From positions 5,590,501-5,654,500 of the forward strand of contig NZ_CP076543.1 in assembly GCF_030440515.1 (NCBI RefSeq): a DNA stretch of 64,000 nucleotides, given 5' to 3'. The position numbers and the translations under genes were made by a program. Every line of letters starts with the position of its first letter. The stretch's first letter is position 1. Shown piece after piece: positions 34,863 through 43,576 of the stretch. This DNA is from Streptomyces xanthophaeus (lineage in GTDB: Bacteria > Actinomycetota > Actinomycetes > Streptomycetales > Streptomycetaceae). The notes under the pieces are model-generated. The model did no database searches, had not been told where the DNA came from, and saw nothing but the letters and a program-made list of their open reading frames with translations.

Positions 34863-34990
34863 CTCCGGTACGGGGCAGTCCGGCTCCCCGCCCGGGCGGT
34901 GCCGGGTGTGGGTCACGGTTGCGGGTCAGCGCCGGAATTGCACCGGCTTCCCCCCGTACAGAGGTGTGGACGACAGGTTCACTCTACCGG
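34863..34990 (-). promoter_or_regulatory. Cobalamin riboswitch
   Basis: On the minus strand the leader contains the B12-box-type core GGGGGAAGCCGGTGCAATTC followed by CCGGCGCTGACCCGCAACCG (both within 34917-34958) and then GAGCCGGACTGCCCC, in the order of the cobalamin riboswitch (GGGAA..CGGTG.AA..CCG...GC.GACCCGC.ACUG, then GCC.G...CUGCC). It is located 120-250 bases before the first gene of the ECF operon. This class usually represses uptake genes when adenosyl- or methylcobalamin is plentiful. Ends are approximate. Confidence 0.9.
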
Positions 34991-35032
34991 CCCGTAACCG
35001 GCGGGCCCTGGGGCGCAGGGGCCGGGCGCCCC

Positions 35033-36124
35033 TTACAGGGCCCGGTACGTGACCGGGTCCGTGCCCGGCACCGCCTCGGCGCGGCCCTGCTTCACCAGCC
35101 GCCGCACGTGGGCCTCCGCTTCGGAGACGGCGATGTTGCGGGAGCCGTACGGGACCTGCTCCCAGGGCCGGTTCCACTCCATCCGCTCGGCCAGGCCCCA
35201 CGGGGTCAGTGGCTCGGCCAGCAGCGTCCACAGGCCCGTCAGCCGTTCCTCGTGGTGGTCGAGGAGCTCCCGTACGCGGGCGGGTGCGTCGGTGAAGGCG
35301 TGCTGGTGGGCCGGGAGGACCTCGGCGGGTCCGAGGCGGCCGATGCGTTCGAGGGAGTCGAGGTAGTCGCCGAGGGGGTCGGTGACACGGGTGTCCTCCG
35401 GGGCCTCGTACAGGCCGATGTGGGGGGAGATCTCGGGCAGCAGGTGGTCCCCGGAGAAGAGGCGGCCGTTGCCGGGGAGGTTCGCCGGGTGCGCTTCCTC
35501 CAGGTGCAGGCAGACGTGGCCGGGGGTGTGGCCGGGGGTCCAGATCGCGCGCAACCGGCGCCCGGCGAGGGGGAGCAGCTCGGAGGGGACGATCTCCCGG
35601 TCGGGGACGGCGGCGCGCAGGCCGGGCAGGGTCCGCATGCGGCCGCTCGCGCGGGCGGCGCGCAGCGGGGCGATGTGCTCCTCGGGGGCTCCGGCGGCGG
35701 CGAGTTTGGTGCTCATGTAGTCGAACCAGACGCCGGGTTCGGAGGAGCGGGTCCGTACGACGACCTCGGTGTCGGCGGCGTGCATGGCGATCCAGGCGCC
35801 GGATGCCTCGCGGACCTGGCCGGAAAGGCCGTGGTGGTCGGGGTGGTGGTGGGTGATGACCACGCCGTGGATGTCGGTGACGGCGGTGCCGAGTGCGGCG
35901 AGGCCGGCGGCGAGGGTGTCCCAGGAGGCGGGGTCGTCCCAGCCGGTGTCGACGAGGACCGGGCCGCGGTCGGTGTCGAGGACGTGGACGAGGGTGTGTC
36001 CGAGGGGGTTGTCGGGGATGGGGACCTTGATCGCCCACACGCCGCCGCCGTGATCGGTGACGTGTGGTGTGTCGCCGGTGACCGGCGAGGTGTCCGCCGT
36101 GACCTGTGGCGTGTCCTCCGTCAT
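35033..36124 (-). CDS. MBL-fold metallo-hydrolase
   Basis: This 363-residue protein carries the metallo-beta-lactamase motif HHHPDHHG (residues 92-99). It is preceded by 'LVDTGWDDPASWDTLAAGL' and followed by 'IWTPGHTPGHVCLHLEEA' and 'LFSGDHLLPEISPHIGLYE', which supply the other His and Asp ligands. The N-terminus is a Thr/Asp/Val-rich tail of about 25 residues, and a C-terminal helical extension completes the glyoxalase II-like layout. A KstR-like site lies 33 bases upstream of the start, so control with the lipid-catabolism genes is plausible. The substrate is unknown. Confidence 0.8.
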   Translation of the reverse strand: MTEDTPQVTADTSPVTGDTPHVTDHGGGVWAIKVPIPDNPLGHTLVHVLDTDRGPVLVDTGWDDPASWDTLAAGLAALGTAVTDIHGVVITHHHPDHHGLSGQVREASGAWIAMHAADTEVVVRTRSSEPGVWFDYMSTKLAAAGAPEEHIAPLRAARASGRMRTLPGLRAAVPDREIVPSELLPLAGRRLRAIWTPGHTPGHVCLHLEEAHPANLPGNGRLFSGDHLLPEISPHIGLYEAPEDTRVTDPLGDYLDSLERIGRLGPAEVLPAHQHAFTDAPARVRELLDHHEERLTGLWTLLAEPLTPWGLAERMEWNRPWEQVPYGSRNIAVSEAEAHVRRLVKQGRAEAVPGTDPVTYRAL

Positions 36125-36156
36125 GCGCCCGCCCTCCCCTGTTCCCGCCCACGGAC

Positions 36157-36170
36157 GAGAACGTGTTTCA
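36157..36170. promoter_or_regulatory. KstR-like operator (imperfect)
   Basis: GAGAACGTGTTTCA fits TNNAACNNGTTNNA at all but the first base. It lies in the divergent region between the MBL hydrolase (start 36124) and the aldehyde dehydrogenase. Confidence 0.5.
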
Positions 36171-36271
36171 GTAGTAGCCCAAGTCGACCACTTTCCAGGC
36201 TCTCTGACTAGTCGTTCGATCTTCTCCGCTGCGGCGGCGGAGGTTCCGTCCTGGCCGTGGACTCCTCTAAC

Positions 36272-36285
36272 TAGAACTGGTATCA
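36272..36285. promoter_or_regulatory. KstR-like operator before aldehyde dehydrogenase
   Basis: TAGAACTGGTATCA fits TNNAACNNGTTNNA except for one base (GTA instead of GTT). Its flanks make a symmetric GAACTG....CAGTTC dyad (36274-36289), 35 bases before the ATG of the aldehyde dehydrogenase gene. Confidence 0.6.
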
Positions 36286-36319
36286 GTTCTGCAACGCCAA
36301 GCCGCAGGAGGCCTCAGCC

Positions 36320-37797
<1,478 letters not shown>

Positions 37798-37798
<1 letters not shown>

Positions 37799-38031
37799 TG
37801 GGTGACCGCTGGCAGGTCGAGGTGGACCGGGGGGTCTGCATCGGCTCGGGCATGTGCGTGAACCACGCCCCGGACGGCTTCGTCCTGGACTCGGCACGCC
37901 AGTCCCATCCGCGCACCGCCGAGTCGGACGCGAACGAGCCGATCCTCACGGCGGCGGAGGGCTGCCCCGTCGAAGCCATCATGATCACCTTGGCCGGCAC
38001 CGGCGAACCGGTCTTCCCGCCGGAGGAGTAG
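37798..38031 (+). CDS. 3Fe-4S ferredoxin
   Basis: This 77-residue protein has Cys residues in 'RGVCIGSGMCVNHAPDGF' (C-x5-C) and 'AAEGCPVEAIMI' (C-P). This three-Cys arrangement gives a [3Fe-4S] cluster, as in Streptomyces ferredoxins that donate electrons to P450s. The fourth Cys of the 4Fe-4S form is absent. Its start overlaps the stop of the aldehyde dehydrogenase gene. The CYP125-like P450 at 25234 is the likely partner, though other P450s in the genome may use it. No ferredoxin reductase is in the window. Confidence 0.9.
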
Positions 38032-38038
38032 CGACGGG

Positions 38039-38074
38039 GGCCGGGGGATGGGGGGCGACTTCCGTCCCCCGGCC
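38039..38074. terminator. Bidirectional terminator
   Basis: GGCCGGGGG (38039-38047) and CCCCCGGCC (38066-38074) form a 9-bp GC stem between the convergent ferredoxin and hypothetical genes. Confidence 0.7.
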
Positions 38075-38081
38075 GGGGCCG

Positions 38082-38474
38082 TCAGAGCGCGTACGGGTAC
38101 ACCTCCAGCCGGGGCGGCGCGAACGAGATGCGCCGGCCGATCTTCACCCCCGCCCCGCCGCGCCGGGCGACTTCGACCAGCACCACGTCCGTACCGACCC
38201 TGAGCTCCACCACCGGGTCCCCGGGCCCCCCGACCCCCAGCACCTCACCGGTGACGACCACACCGGCCGGCCCGAGCTGCAGGTGGCACGCGACCGTCGG
38301 CGACGCGGGACCCCACTCGGTGAGGGGGTCGGGGACCGTGAGTTCCACGAAGGCGTCGGTGCCCGGCGCGGGAAGCCGGTCGCCCATCCAGTGGGCGACC
38401 GCGCTTCCGTGCCCGTCCGTGCAGCGGAAAGCGACCCGCCCGTCCTCGACGACCCGGTTCACGAAGACGCGCAC
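38082..38474 (-). CDS. Hypothetical protein
   Basis: This 130-residue soluble protein has no recognisable motif. It begins 'MRVFVNRVVEDGRVAFRCTDGHGSAVAHWMGDRL' and is rich in beta-strand-like Val/Leu patterns ('GVVVTGEVLGVGG', 'VVELRVGTDVVLVEVARRGGAG'). Short conserved-looking stretches such as 'FVELTVPDPLTEWGPASPTVACHLQLGPAGV' suggest a beta-sandwich or barrel of the kind found in small Streptomyces orphan families. It lies 6 bases from the VOC gene and in the same direction, so they may be co-transcribed. No catalytic residues stand out. Confidence 0.65.
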   Translation of the reverse strand: MRVFVNRVVEDGRVAFRCTDGHGSAVAHWMGDRLPAPGTDAFVELTVPDPLTEWGPASPTVACHLQLGPAGVVVTGEVLGVGGPGDPVVELRVGTDVVLVEVARRGGAGVKIGRRISFAPPRLEVYPYAL

Positions 38475-38480
38475 GAGGGG

Positions 38481-38852
38481 CTACTTCCGCTCGGCGGCGC
38501 TCCGCTCGACGCAGAACTCGTTGCCCTCGGGGTCGGCCAGGGTCACCCACCCGGTCCCGTCGGGCCTGCGGTGGTCACCGACGACGGCTGCGCCCAGCGC
38601 GAGGATGCGCTCCACCTCCTCGTCGCGCGTGCGGTCCTGCGGCTCAAGGTCCACGTGCATACGGTTCTTGACGCTCTTGGCGTCGGGAACCGTCACGAAG
38701 AGCAGCGTCGATCCGGGAGCCCTGACCAGCGCCTCGGGGTCCCCGGGCAAGTCGTCGTCGGCGAGCGAGCCGTCCAGAACGGCGGCCCAGAACTGCCCGA
38801 GGCTGTAGGCGTCAGAGCAGTCAACTGTGATGTGTCGTACGAGAGAAGCCAT
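38481..38852 (-). CDS. VOC (glyoxalase/bleomycin-resistance) superfamily protein
   Basis: This 123-residue protein starts at ATG 38852. It has the paired beta-alpha-beta modules of the VOC fold: 'VRHITVDCSDAYSLGQFWAAVLDGSLADDDL' and 'NRMHVDLEPQDRTRDEEVERILALGAAVVGDH', ending 'GWVTLADPEGNEFCVERS'. The His, the first Glu region and the terminal Glu are possible metal ligands. The 'QFWAAVLDG' and 'DPEGNEFCV' phrases are the actinobacterial glyoxalase-like type. The reaction or binding partner is unknown. It is followed closely by the hypothetical gene at 38082. Confidence 0.85.
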   Translation of the reverse strand: MASLVRHITVDCSDAYSLGQFWAAVLDGSLADDDLPGDPEALVRAPGSTLLFVTVPDAKSVKNRMHVDLEPQDRTRDEEVERILALGAAVVGDHRRPDGTGWVTLADPEGNEFCVERSAAERK

Positions 38853-38936
38853 GGGCGGGACTATCGAACAGCCCGCCGACCCCTGTCCACCAAGATTGCG
38901 GGGCGACACCCCCGAACACGGGCTTTCCCCGCCGGG

Positions 38937-39686
38937 TCAAAGGCGCCTTGCAGGCGCGGCATCTTCCGGCGGCCCGTCGACTCGGCCACGCCGAACGCGC
39001 CAGCTCCACACGGTGTGCCCGACGAGAGCCACGGCGGCGACGCACGCCGCAACGCGAGTTGCGTTCCAGGTCAGAGCGAAAACCGCCCCCTCCGAGGCCG
39101 CCTCCACGCTCAATCGCCGAGTCGCCTCGAAGAAGGCGGTGAGAGGAACGATCAGACGGAACAAAAGGCCACCGACTCCGGGCGTTCTGGCTACGTTCCC
39201 CATGAGTCCCACGGGCGCGCCGAGCACGAACGCCGCTGCTCCCCACAGAAAAATCTGCCCCTGGCGGCCGGAGGTGTCAGGCTCCATTCCGGCCGGAACG
39301 GAGGTGGCTGCTTCCATTCCCGCAGGAATGGTGGGATTCATATCCTTGAAAACGTAGTACGTGACTACGCCGATGGCCAGCCCCAGGGATGCCAGCAACA
39401 CCGACTCGATCTTGGATCGGCGTGAATAGCCCACCATCAATGCGTAGCAGGCCCACGGCCATCCGCTGGAAAAAACAATACTCACGGCGACGAAAAATGG
39501 ATTATCCCATTTCCCGGCGACGGGGCCCACGAGGCCAAGTAGGAGGCCGGCTCCGAGAGACGCGGCGACCGGTACGACGCGAGCACGTGTGAAGCGAGTG
39601 ATCGTTCTTCCCCCGTTCGATGGGTGAGCCCGACGTGGAGCCGCCCTGGGGCTGCCCGGGCGACGAACAGCCCCAGAGCGGCTCAT
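38937..39686 (-). CDS. Polytopic membrane protein
   Basis: This membrane protein has about six hydrophobic segments ('VPVAASLGAGLLLGLVGPVAG', 'PFFVAVSIVFSSGWPWACYALMVG', 'VLLASLGLAIGVVTYYVF', 'IFLWGAAAFVLGAPVGLMG', 'RVAACVAAVALVGHTVW'). The start shown (ATG, 39686) gives an Arg-rich, shadow-like N-terminus. A better ribosome-binding site (GGGGGAAG) lies before an ATC codon at 39602 that would give a shorter, more natural protein. That would be an unusual start. A tandem (I/V)PAGME duplication sits mid-protein. It neighbours a lactococcin-972-like gene, but it is not recognisably a DUF1430-type immunity protein. Confidence 0.5.
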   Translation of the reverse strand: MSRSGAVRRPGSPRAAPRRAHPSNGGRTITRFTRARVVPVAASLGAGLLLGLVGPVAGKWDNPFFVAVSIVFSSGWPWACYALMVGYSRRSKIESVLLASLGLAIGVVTYYVFKDMNPTIPAGMEAATSVPAGMEPDTSGRQGQIFLWGAAAFVLGAPVGLMGNVARTPGVGGLLFRLIVPLTAFFEATRRLSVEAASEGAVFALTWNATRVAACVAAVALVGHTVWSWRVRRGRVDGPPEDAAPARRL

Positions 39687-39736
39687 CAACCTACCGCACC
39701 CTCCGAGGAGTTACTGCTCGAAGCGGCGACCGGGAC

Positions 39737-40219
39737 CTAGTCCACGCTGTAGTAGGTGGAGCAGGTGTAGGCGAGACCCGCGGTGAGGTTGGCGTTGGTG
39801 GTGCCGCCGGCCGCTGCCCAGACGCGACGCGTATTGCCCGCGAGCTTCACCGTGGACGAGTGTCCCTTCGTCCCCTGATAGTAATTCGAGTAGCAGTACT
39901 TGTTGATCACCCCGGGGCTGACCTCCCGCGGGTACCAGCCGTAACACCAGGTGCCGCCGGTGGACGGGCTGAGGCATGCCTGCGACTGCGCGCTGAAAGA
40001 GCCCGCCGAAGCGTCCATCTTGAACGTCACAACTCCCCATTCGGAGGGGTTGCCCAGCTCTGCGGGCGGCTGGGTGCCGTCGCCGCGGTGGTGGACGGTG
40101 ACGGTGGCTCCGGAAACGCCGGCCACTGCGGACGCGTCCGCAGTGGCCGGCGTCGCGAGGCCTAAGGCCGCAATGGCTGCGCCCGTGATGGCGAAACTGG
40201 CGGATCTGGCAATCTTCAT
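39737..40219 (-). CDS. Lactococcin-972-family bacteriocin-like secreted protein
   Basis: This 160-residue protein has a signal peptide at residues 1-27 (ARSASFAITGAAIAALGLATPATA). The mature part shows the family pattern: 'GGTWCYGWYP', 'YCYSNYYQGTKGHSSTVKLAGNTRRVWAAAGGTTNANLTAG' and a C-terminal 'AYTCSTYYS'. This matches the aromatic- and Gly-rich core of lactococcin 972-like proteins (W.YG..., H.stv, A.aGt.A.A..taG..Y). Four or more Cys residues likely form disulfides. The ATG has AGGGGAGGGAATT upstream. Whether it is a bacteriocin or a structural surface protein is unknown. No transporter or immunity gene is evident nearby except the membrane protein at 38937. Confidence 0.6.
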   Translation of the reverse strand: MKIARSASFAITGAAIAALGLATPATADASAVAGVSGATVTVHHRGDGTQPPAELGNPSEWGVVTFKMDASAGSFSAQSQACLSPSTGGTWCYGWYPREVSPGVINKYCYSNYYQGTKGHSSTVKLAGNTRRVWAAAGGTTNANLTAGLAYTCSTYYSVD

Positions 40220-40606
40220 GGAATTCCCTCCCCTGATTCCCCGTGTTGGGAACGGGAGAGATCCTTCATAGCCCCCAGCCGGTCGGCAAAGGAATTTTGA
40301 ACCTGTTGGCTCAAAATTATCTCGTCCGATTCATGCGTCATCATCTGGATATTTCACCGCTTGCTATCGCATGCTTTGAGGTGATTGATGTGATAAGGGT
40401 GCCGGTTTCGCCGGTCCGATCGTCCCTGCCTCCGGTGCCGATGGGTGGCCGATATCCGGCGCCCGGCCCAAGACGAGGCACGGTCGGTGCCTCCGCGGGG
40501 GAGCGCGCAGCGATCGATGGCGGCCATCCATGTCCGGCCAAGGGGCTCGCGGACGCCCTCACCCCCGGCCGGGCCGGAGCCGCCCGCCCTCACCCCAGCG
40601 GCGGCT
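40220..40606. other. AT-richer intergenic region with an 8-bp dyad
   Basis: No supported gene. AATTTTGA (40293-40300) and TCAAAATT (40311-40318) form a perfect 8-bp dyad with a 10-base spacer, unusual in AT content for this chromosome. It lies about 75 bases upstream of the bacteriocin-like gene and could be an operator. The right half returns to high GC before the KstR-like gene. Confidence 0.4.
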
Positions 40607-41230
40607 TCAGGCCTTTTCCGGGGACGTCAGGTCGATCAGGCGGCACACCGTTTCGATGTCGATCTTGACCTGGGCGATCGAGGCGCGGCCGGAAAGCCAC
40701 GTGATCAGCGCCGAGTGCCAGGTGTGCTCGATGACCCGGACCGCCGAGAGCTGCTCCGCCGTCGGCGGCTGCTCCAGGCCCATCGCGTCCAGGATGATCG
40801 CCGTCGTCAGCCGGGACACCGTGTCCACCTCGGGGCTCACGCTCCGGTCCGCGAACGTCAGTGCCCGCACCATCGCGTCGGCCAGCTGCGGCTCCCGCTG
40901 CAGGGCGCGGAAGGCCCGCATCAGGGTCTCCGCGACACGGGCCGCCGGGTCGTCCCCGGCCGGCGGGCGTTTGCGCAGCGTGGTGTGCATGTGCTGGAGC
41001 TGGTCCTGCATGGTGGCGACCAGCAGGTGCACCTTGGACGGGAAGTAGCGGTAGAGCGTGCCCAGGGCCACGCCCGCCGCCTCCGCGACCTCGCGCATCT
41101 GCACGGCGTCGAATCCGCCCCGGCTGGCCAGCTGTGCGCTGGCGTGCAGGATCCGGCGGCGGCGTGCCTCCTGGCGCTCCGTCAGGGGAGGCGACGCCGG
41201 TGTGGTGACGGCCTTCACTTCCGCTGTCAT
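40607..41230 (-). CDS. KstR-like TetR-family repressor
   Basis: This 207-residue protein starts at ATG 41230. Its N-terminal HTH (about residues 20-70, 'RRRILHASAQLASRGGFDAVQMREVAEAAGVALGTLYRYFPSKVHLLVATM') is very close to mycobacterial KstR, which shares QMREVA..A.VALGTLYRYFPSKVHLLV. The ligand domain also resembles KstR ('MRAFRALQREPQLADAMVRALTFADRSVSPEVDTVSRL' and 'VIEHTWHSALITWLSGRASIAQV'). KstR senses a steroid 3-oxo-CoA. A consensus site lies upstream at 41381-41394. At least five sites of the same type lie next to lipid-catabolism genes in this window. Confidence 0.9.
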   Translation of the reverse strand: MTAEVKAVTTPASPPLTERQEARRRRILHASAQLASRGGFDAVQMREVAEAAGVALGTLYRYFPSKVHLLVATMQDQLQHMHTTLRKRPPAGDDPAARVAETLMRAFRALQREPQLADAMVRALTFADRSVSPEVDTVSRLTTAIILDAMGLEQPPTAEQLSAVRVIEHTWHSALITWLSGRASIAQVKIDIETVCRLIDLTSPEKA

Positions 41231-41380
41231 GTGTCCCGTTCCGTGTCGTTGCGCGGGCTGAATCCGGGCTGGTCCGCGGCCAGCATCGCAGGCGCCGGAG
41301 CCGTGGCGCGAATCACCTGCTCCGCCTCTTACGGTGTGGTTTCCGGCCGGTAGATTCAATGGTCTTCGACGGATCAAGTC

Positions 41381-41394
41381 TGAAACTTGTTCTA
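41381..41394. promoter_or_regulatory. KstR consensus operator
   Basis: TGAAACTTGTTCTA fits TNNAACNNGTTNNA at every specified position. It lies in the intergenic region between the KstR-like gene and the glycosyltransferase gene, suiting both autoregulation and repression of the glycosyltransferase operon. Confidence 0.75.
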
Positions 41395-41448
41395 CATTAT
41401 CCGAGCGGTTACGCTCCGGCGAAAGTTGCAGTGAGAAGGGGGCCGAGA

Positions 41449-42768
41449 GTGACCGCTGAGGCCATGGTGACGAGCCCTTTCGCGGGTTCCGCCGCCGACG
41501 GCGACCGCCCGCTGCGCATCGCGCTCCTCACCTATAAGGGGAACCCGTTCTGCGGCGGCCAGGGCGTCTACGTCCGCCACCTCTCGCGCGAACTCGTACA
41601 ACTGGGTCACTCCGTCGAAGTCATCGGCGCGCAGCCCTACCCGGTGCTCGACACGGGCGCCTCGCTCACCGAACTCCCGAGCCTGGACCTGTACCGCAGC
41701 CCGGACCCCTTCCGCACGCCGAAGCGCGACGAGTACCGGGACTGGATCGACGCCGTCGAGGTCGCCACCATGTGGACCGGCGGCTTCCCCGAGCCCCTGA
41801 CCTTCTCGCTGCGCGCCCGCCGCCATCTGGCCGCGCGCGCCGGTGACTTCGACGTCATCCACGACAACCAGACCCTCGGGTACGGCCTCCTCGCCGGCCT
41901 CGGTGCCCCGCTGGTCACGACGATCCATCACCCCATCACCGTCGACCGCAAGCTCGACCTCGACGCCGCGCAGGGCCGGGTGAAGCGGGCCTCCGTGCGC
42001 CGCTGGTACGCCTTCACCCGCATGCAGGGCCGCGTGGCCCGCCGGCTGCCGTCCGTACTCACCGTCTCCGGGTCCTCCAAGCAGGAGATCGCCCAGCACC
42101 TGGGCGTCCGGGACGAGCGCATCCACGTCGTGCACATCGGCGCCGACACCGACCTGTGGTCGCCGGACCCGTCCGTGGCCGAGGTGCCGGGCCGCATCGT
42201 CACCACCTCCAGCGCCGACGTGCCGCTCAAGGGGCTCGTGTACCTCGTCGAGGCGCTCGCGAAGCTGCGTACCGAGCAGCCCGAGGCGCACCTCGTCGTC
42301 GTCGGCAAGCGCGCCGAGCAGGGCCCCGTCGCCCGCGCCATCGAGACGTACGGCCTCCAGGACGCGGTCCGTTTCGTCAAGGGCATCACCGACGCCGAGC
42401 TCGTCGACCTGGTCCGCAGCGCCCAGATCGCCTGCGTGCCCTCCCTCTACGAAGGCTTCTCGCTCCCGGCGGCCGAAGCCATGGCCACCGGCACGCCGCT
42501 CGTCGCCACCACCGGCGGCGCGATCCCCGAGGTCGCCGGACCCGACGGTGAGACCTGCCTCGCGGTGCCCCCGGGCGACGCCGGCGCGCTGGCCGCCGCG
42601 CTGGGCCGGATGCTGGGCGATCCGGAGCTGCGGGCCCGCCTGGGCGCCGCCGGGCGCGAACGGGTCCTGACCCGCTTCACCTGGGCCGCGGCCGCCAAGG
42701 GCACCGTCGCGCACTACCGCGCCGCCATCGAGCAGGCCGCCTCTGGCCGGACCCGCCGGGCGCGCTGA
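41449..42768 (+). CDS. GT4-family glycosyltransferase
   Basis: This 439-residue protein starts at GTG 41449 with AGAAGGGGGC upstream. N-terminal Rossmann: 'LRIALLTYKGNPFCGGQGVYVRHLSRELVQLGHSVEVIG'. C-terminal Rossmann: 'RIVTTSSADVPLKGLVYLVEAL' and 'VGKRAEQGPVARAIETYGLQDAVRFVKGITDAELVDL'. The active site is 'CVPSLYEGFSLPAAEAMATGTPLVATTGGAIPEVAG', containing the E-x7-E motif. The enzyme transfers a sugar from a nucleotide donor; the acceptor is unknown. It is the first gene of an operon with a methyltransferase and an alpha-barrel protein, divergent from the KstR-like gene. Confidence 0.85.
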   Translation: MTAEAMVTSPFAGSAADGDRPLRIALLTYKGNPFCGGQGVYVRHLSRELVQLGHSVEVIGAQPYPVLDTGASLTELPSLDLYRSPDPFRTPKRDEYRDWIDAVEVATMWTGGFPEPLTFSLRARRHLAARAGDFDVIHDNQTLGYGLLAGLGAPLVTTIHHPITVDRKLDLDAAQGRVKRASVRRWYAFTRMQGRVARRLPSVLTVSGSSKQEIAQHLGVRDERIHVVHIGADTDLWSPDPSVAEVPGRIVTTSSADVPLKGLVYLVEALAKLRTEQPEAHLVVVGKRAEQGPVARAIETYGLQDAVRFVKGITDAELVDLVRSAQIACVPSLYEGFSLPAAEAMATGTPLVATTGGAIPEVAGPDGETCLAVPPGDAGALAAALGRMLGDPELRARLGAAGRERVLTRFTWAAAAKGTVAHYRAAIEQAASGRTRRAR

Positions 42769-42841
42769 CCTTCTGCTCCTTCTGCTTCCCCCGCTTCCTC
42801 CCCATCCCCGAACACCCCCGCGACCGCGAAGGCAGGACCCC

Positions 42842-43576
42842 GTGCTGACCGTCGATTTCTCCCGGTTCCCGCTCGCCGCAGGCGACCGCGTACTCGACCT
42901 GGGCTGCGGCGCAGGCCGGCACGCCTTCGAGTGCTACCGGAGAGGCGCCCAGGTGGTCGCCGTCGACCGCAACGGCGAGGAGATCCGCGAGGTCGCCAAG
43001 TGGTTCGCAGCGATGAAGGAGGCCGGTGAGGCCCCCGCCGGAGCCACCGCCACCGCGATGGAGGGCGACGCGCTCGCACTGCCCTTCCCCGACGACTCCT
43101 TCGACGTCGTCATCATCTCCGAGGTGATGGAGCACATCCACGACGACAAGGGCGTGCTCGCCGAAATGGTGCGCGTCCTCAAGCCCGGCGGGCGCATCGC
43201 CATCACCGTGCCGCGCTACGGCCCCGAGAAGATCTGCTGGGCGCTCTCCGACGCCTACCACGAGGTCGAGGGCGGCCACATCCGCATCTACAAGGCGGAC
43301 GAGCTGCTCGGCAAGATGAAGGCCGCGGGCCTCAAGCCGTACGGCACGCACCACGCGCACGGCCTGCACTCCCCGTACTGGTGGCTCAAGTGCGCCTTCG
43401 GCGTCGACAACGACAAGGCGCTGCCCGTCAAGGCGTACCACAAGCTCCTGGTCTGGGACATCATGAAGAAGCCGCTGGCCACGCGGCTCGCCGAGCAGGC
43501 CCTGAACCCGCTCATCGGCAAGAGCTTCGTGGTGTACGCGACCAAGCCCCACCTCCCCGTCAGCGCGGCCCAGTGA
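42842..43576 (+). CDS. Class I SAM-dependent methyltransferase
   Basis: This 244-residue protein starts at GTG 42842. Motif I is 'DRVLDLGCGAGRHAFECYRRGAQVVAVDRN', motif II/III 'AMEGDALALPFPDDSFDVVIISEVMEHIHDD' and motif IV 'EMVRVLKPGGRIAITVPRYGPE'. The C-terminal part ('HSPYWWLKCAFGVDNDKALPVKAYHKLLVWDIMKKP') is an extra lid of the type seen in lipid- or sugar-modifying methyltransferases. It lies 73 bases after the glycosyltransferase stop, and its stop overlaps the start of the next gene (GTGA). The partner genes suggest a lipid or glycolipid substrate. Confidence 0.85.
   Translation: MLTVDFSRFPLAAGDRVLDLGCGAGRHAFECYRRGAQVVAVDRNGEEIREVAKWFAAMKEAGEAPAGATATAMEGDALALPFPDDSFDVVIISEVMEHIHDDKGVLAEMVRVLKPGGRIAITVPRYGPEKICWALSDAYHEVEGGHIRIYKADELLGKMKAAGLKPYGTHHAHGLHSPYWWLKCAFGVDNDKALPVKAYHKLLVWDIMKKPLATRLAEQALNPLIGKSFVVYATKPHLPVSAAQ

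Noticed and set aside
41392..42714. Long open frame on the minus strand opposite the glycosyltransferase
   Set aside because: The plus-strand product has full GT4 motifs. The minus-strand frame is low-complexity (His/Asp/Gly-rich), as expected of an antisense shadow in GC-rich DNA.
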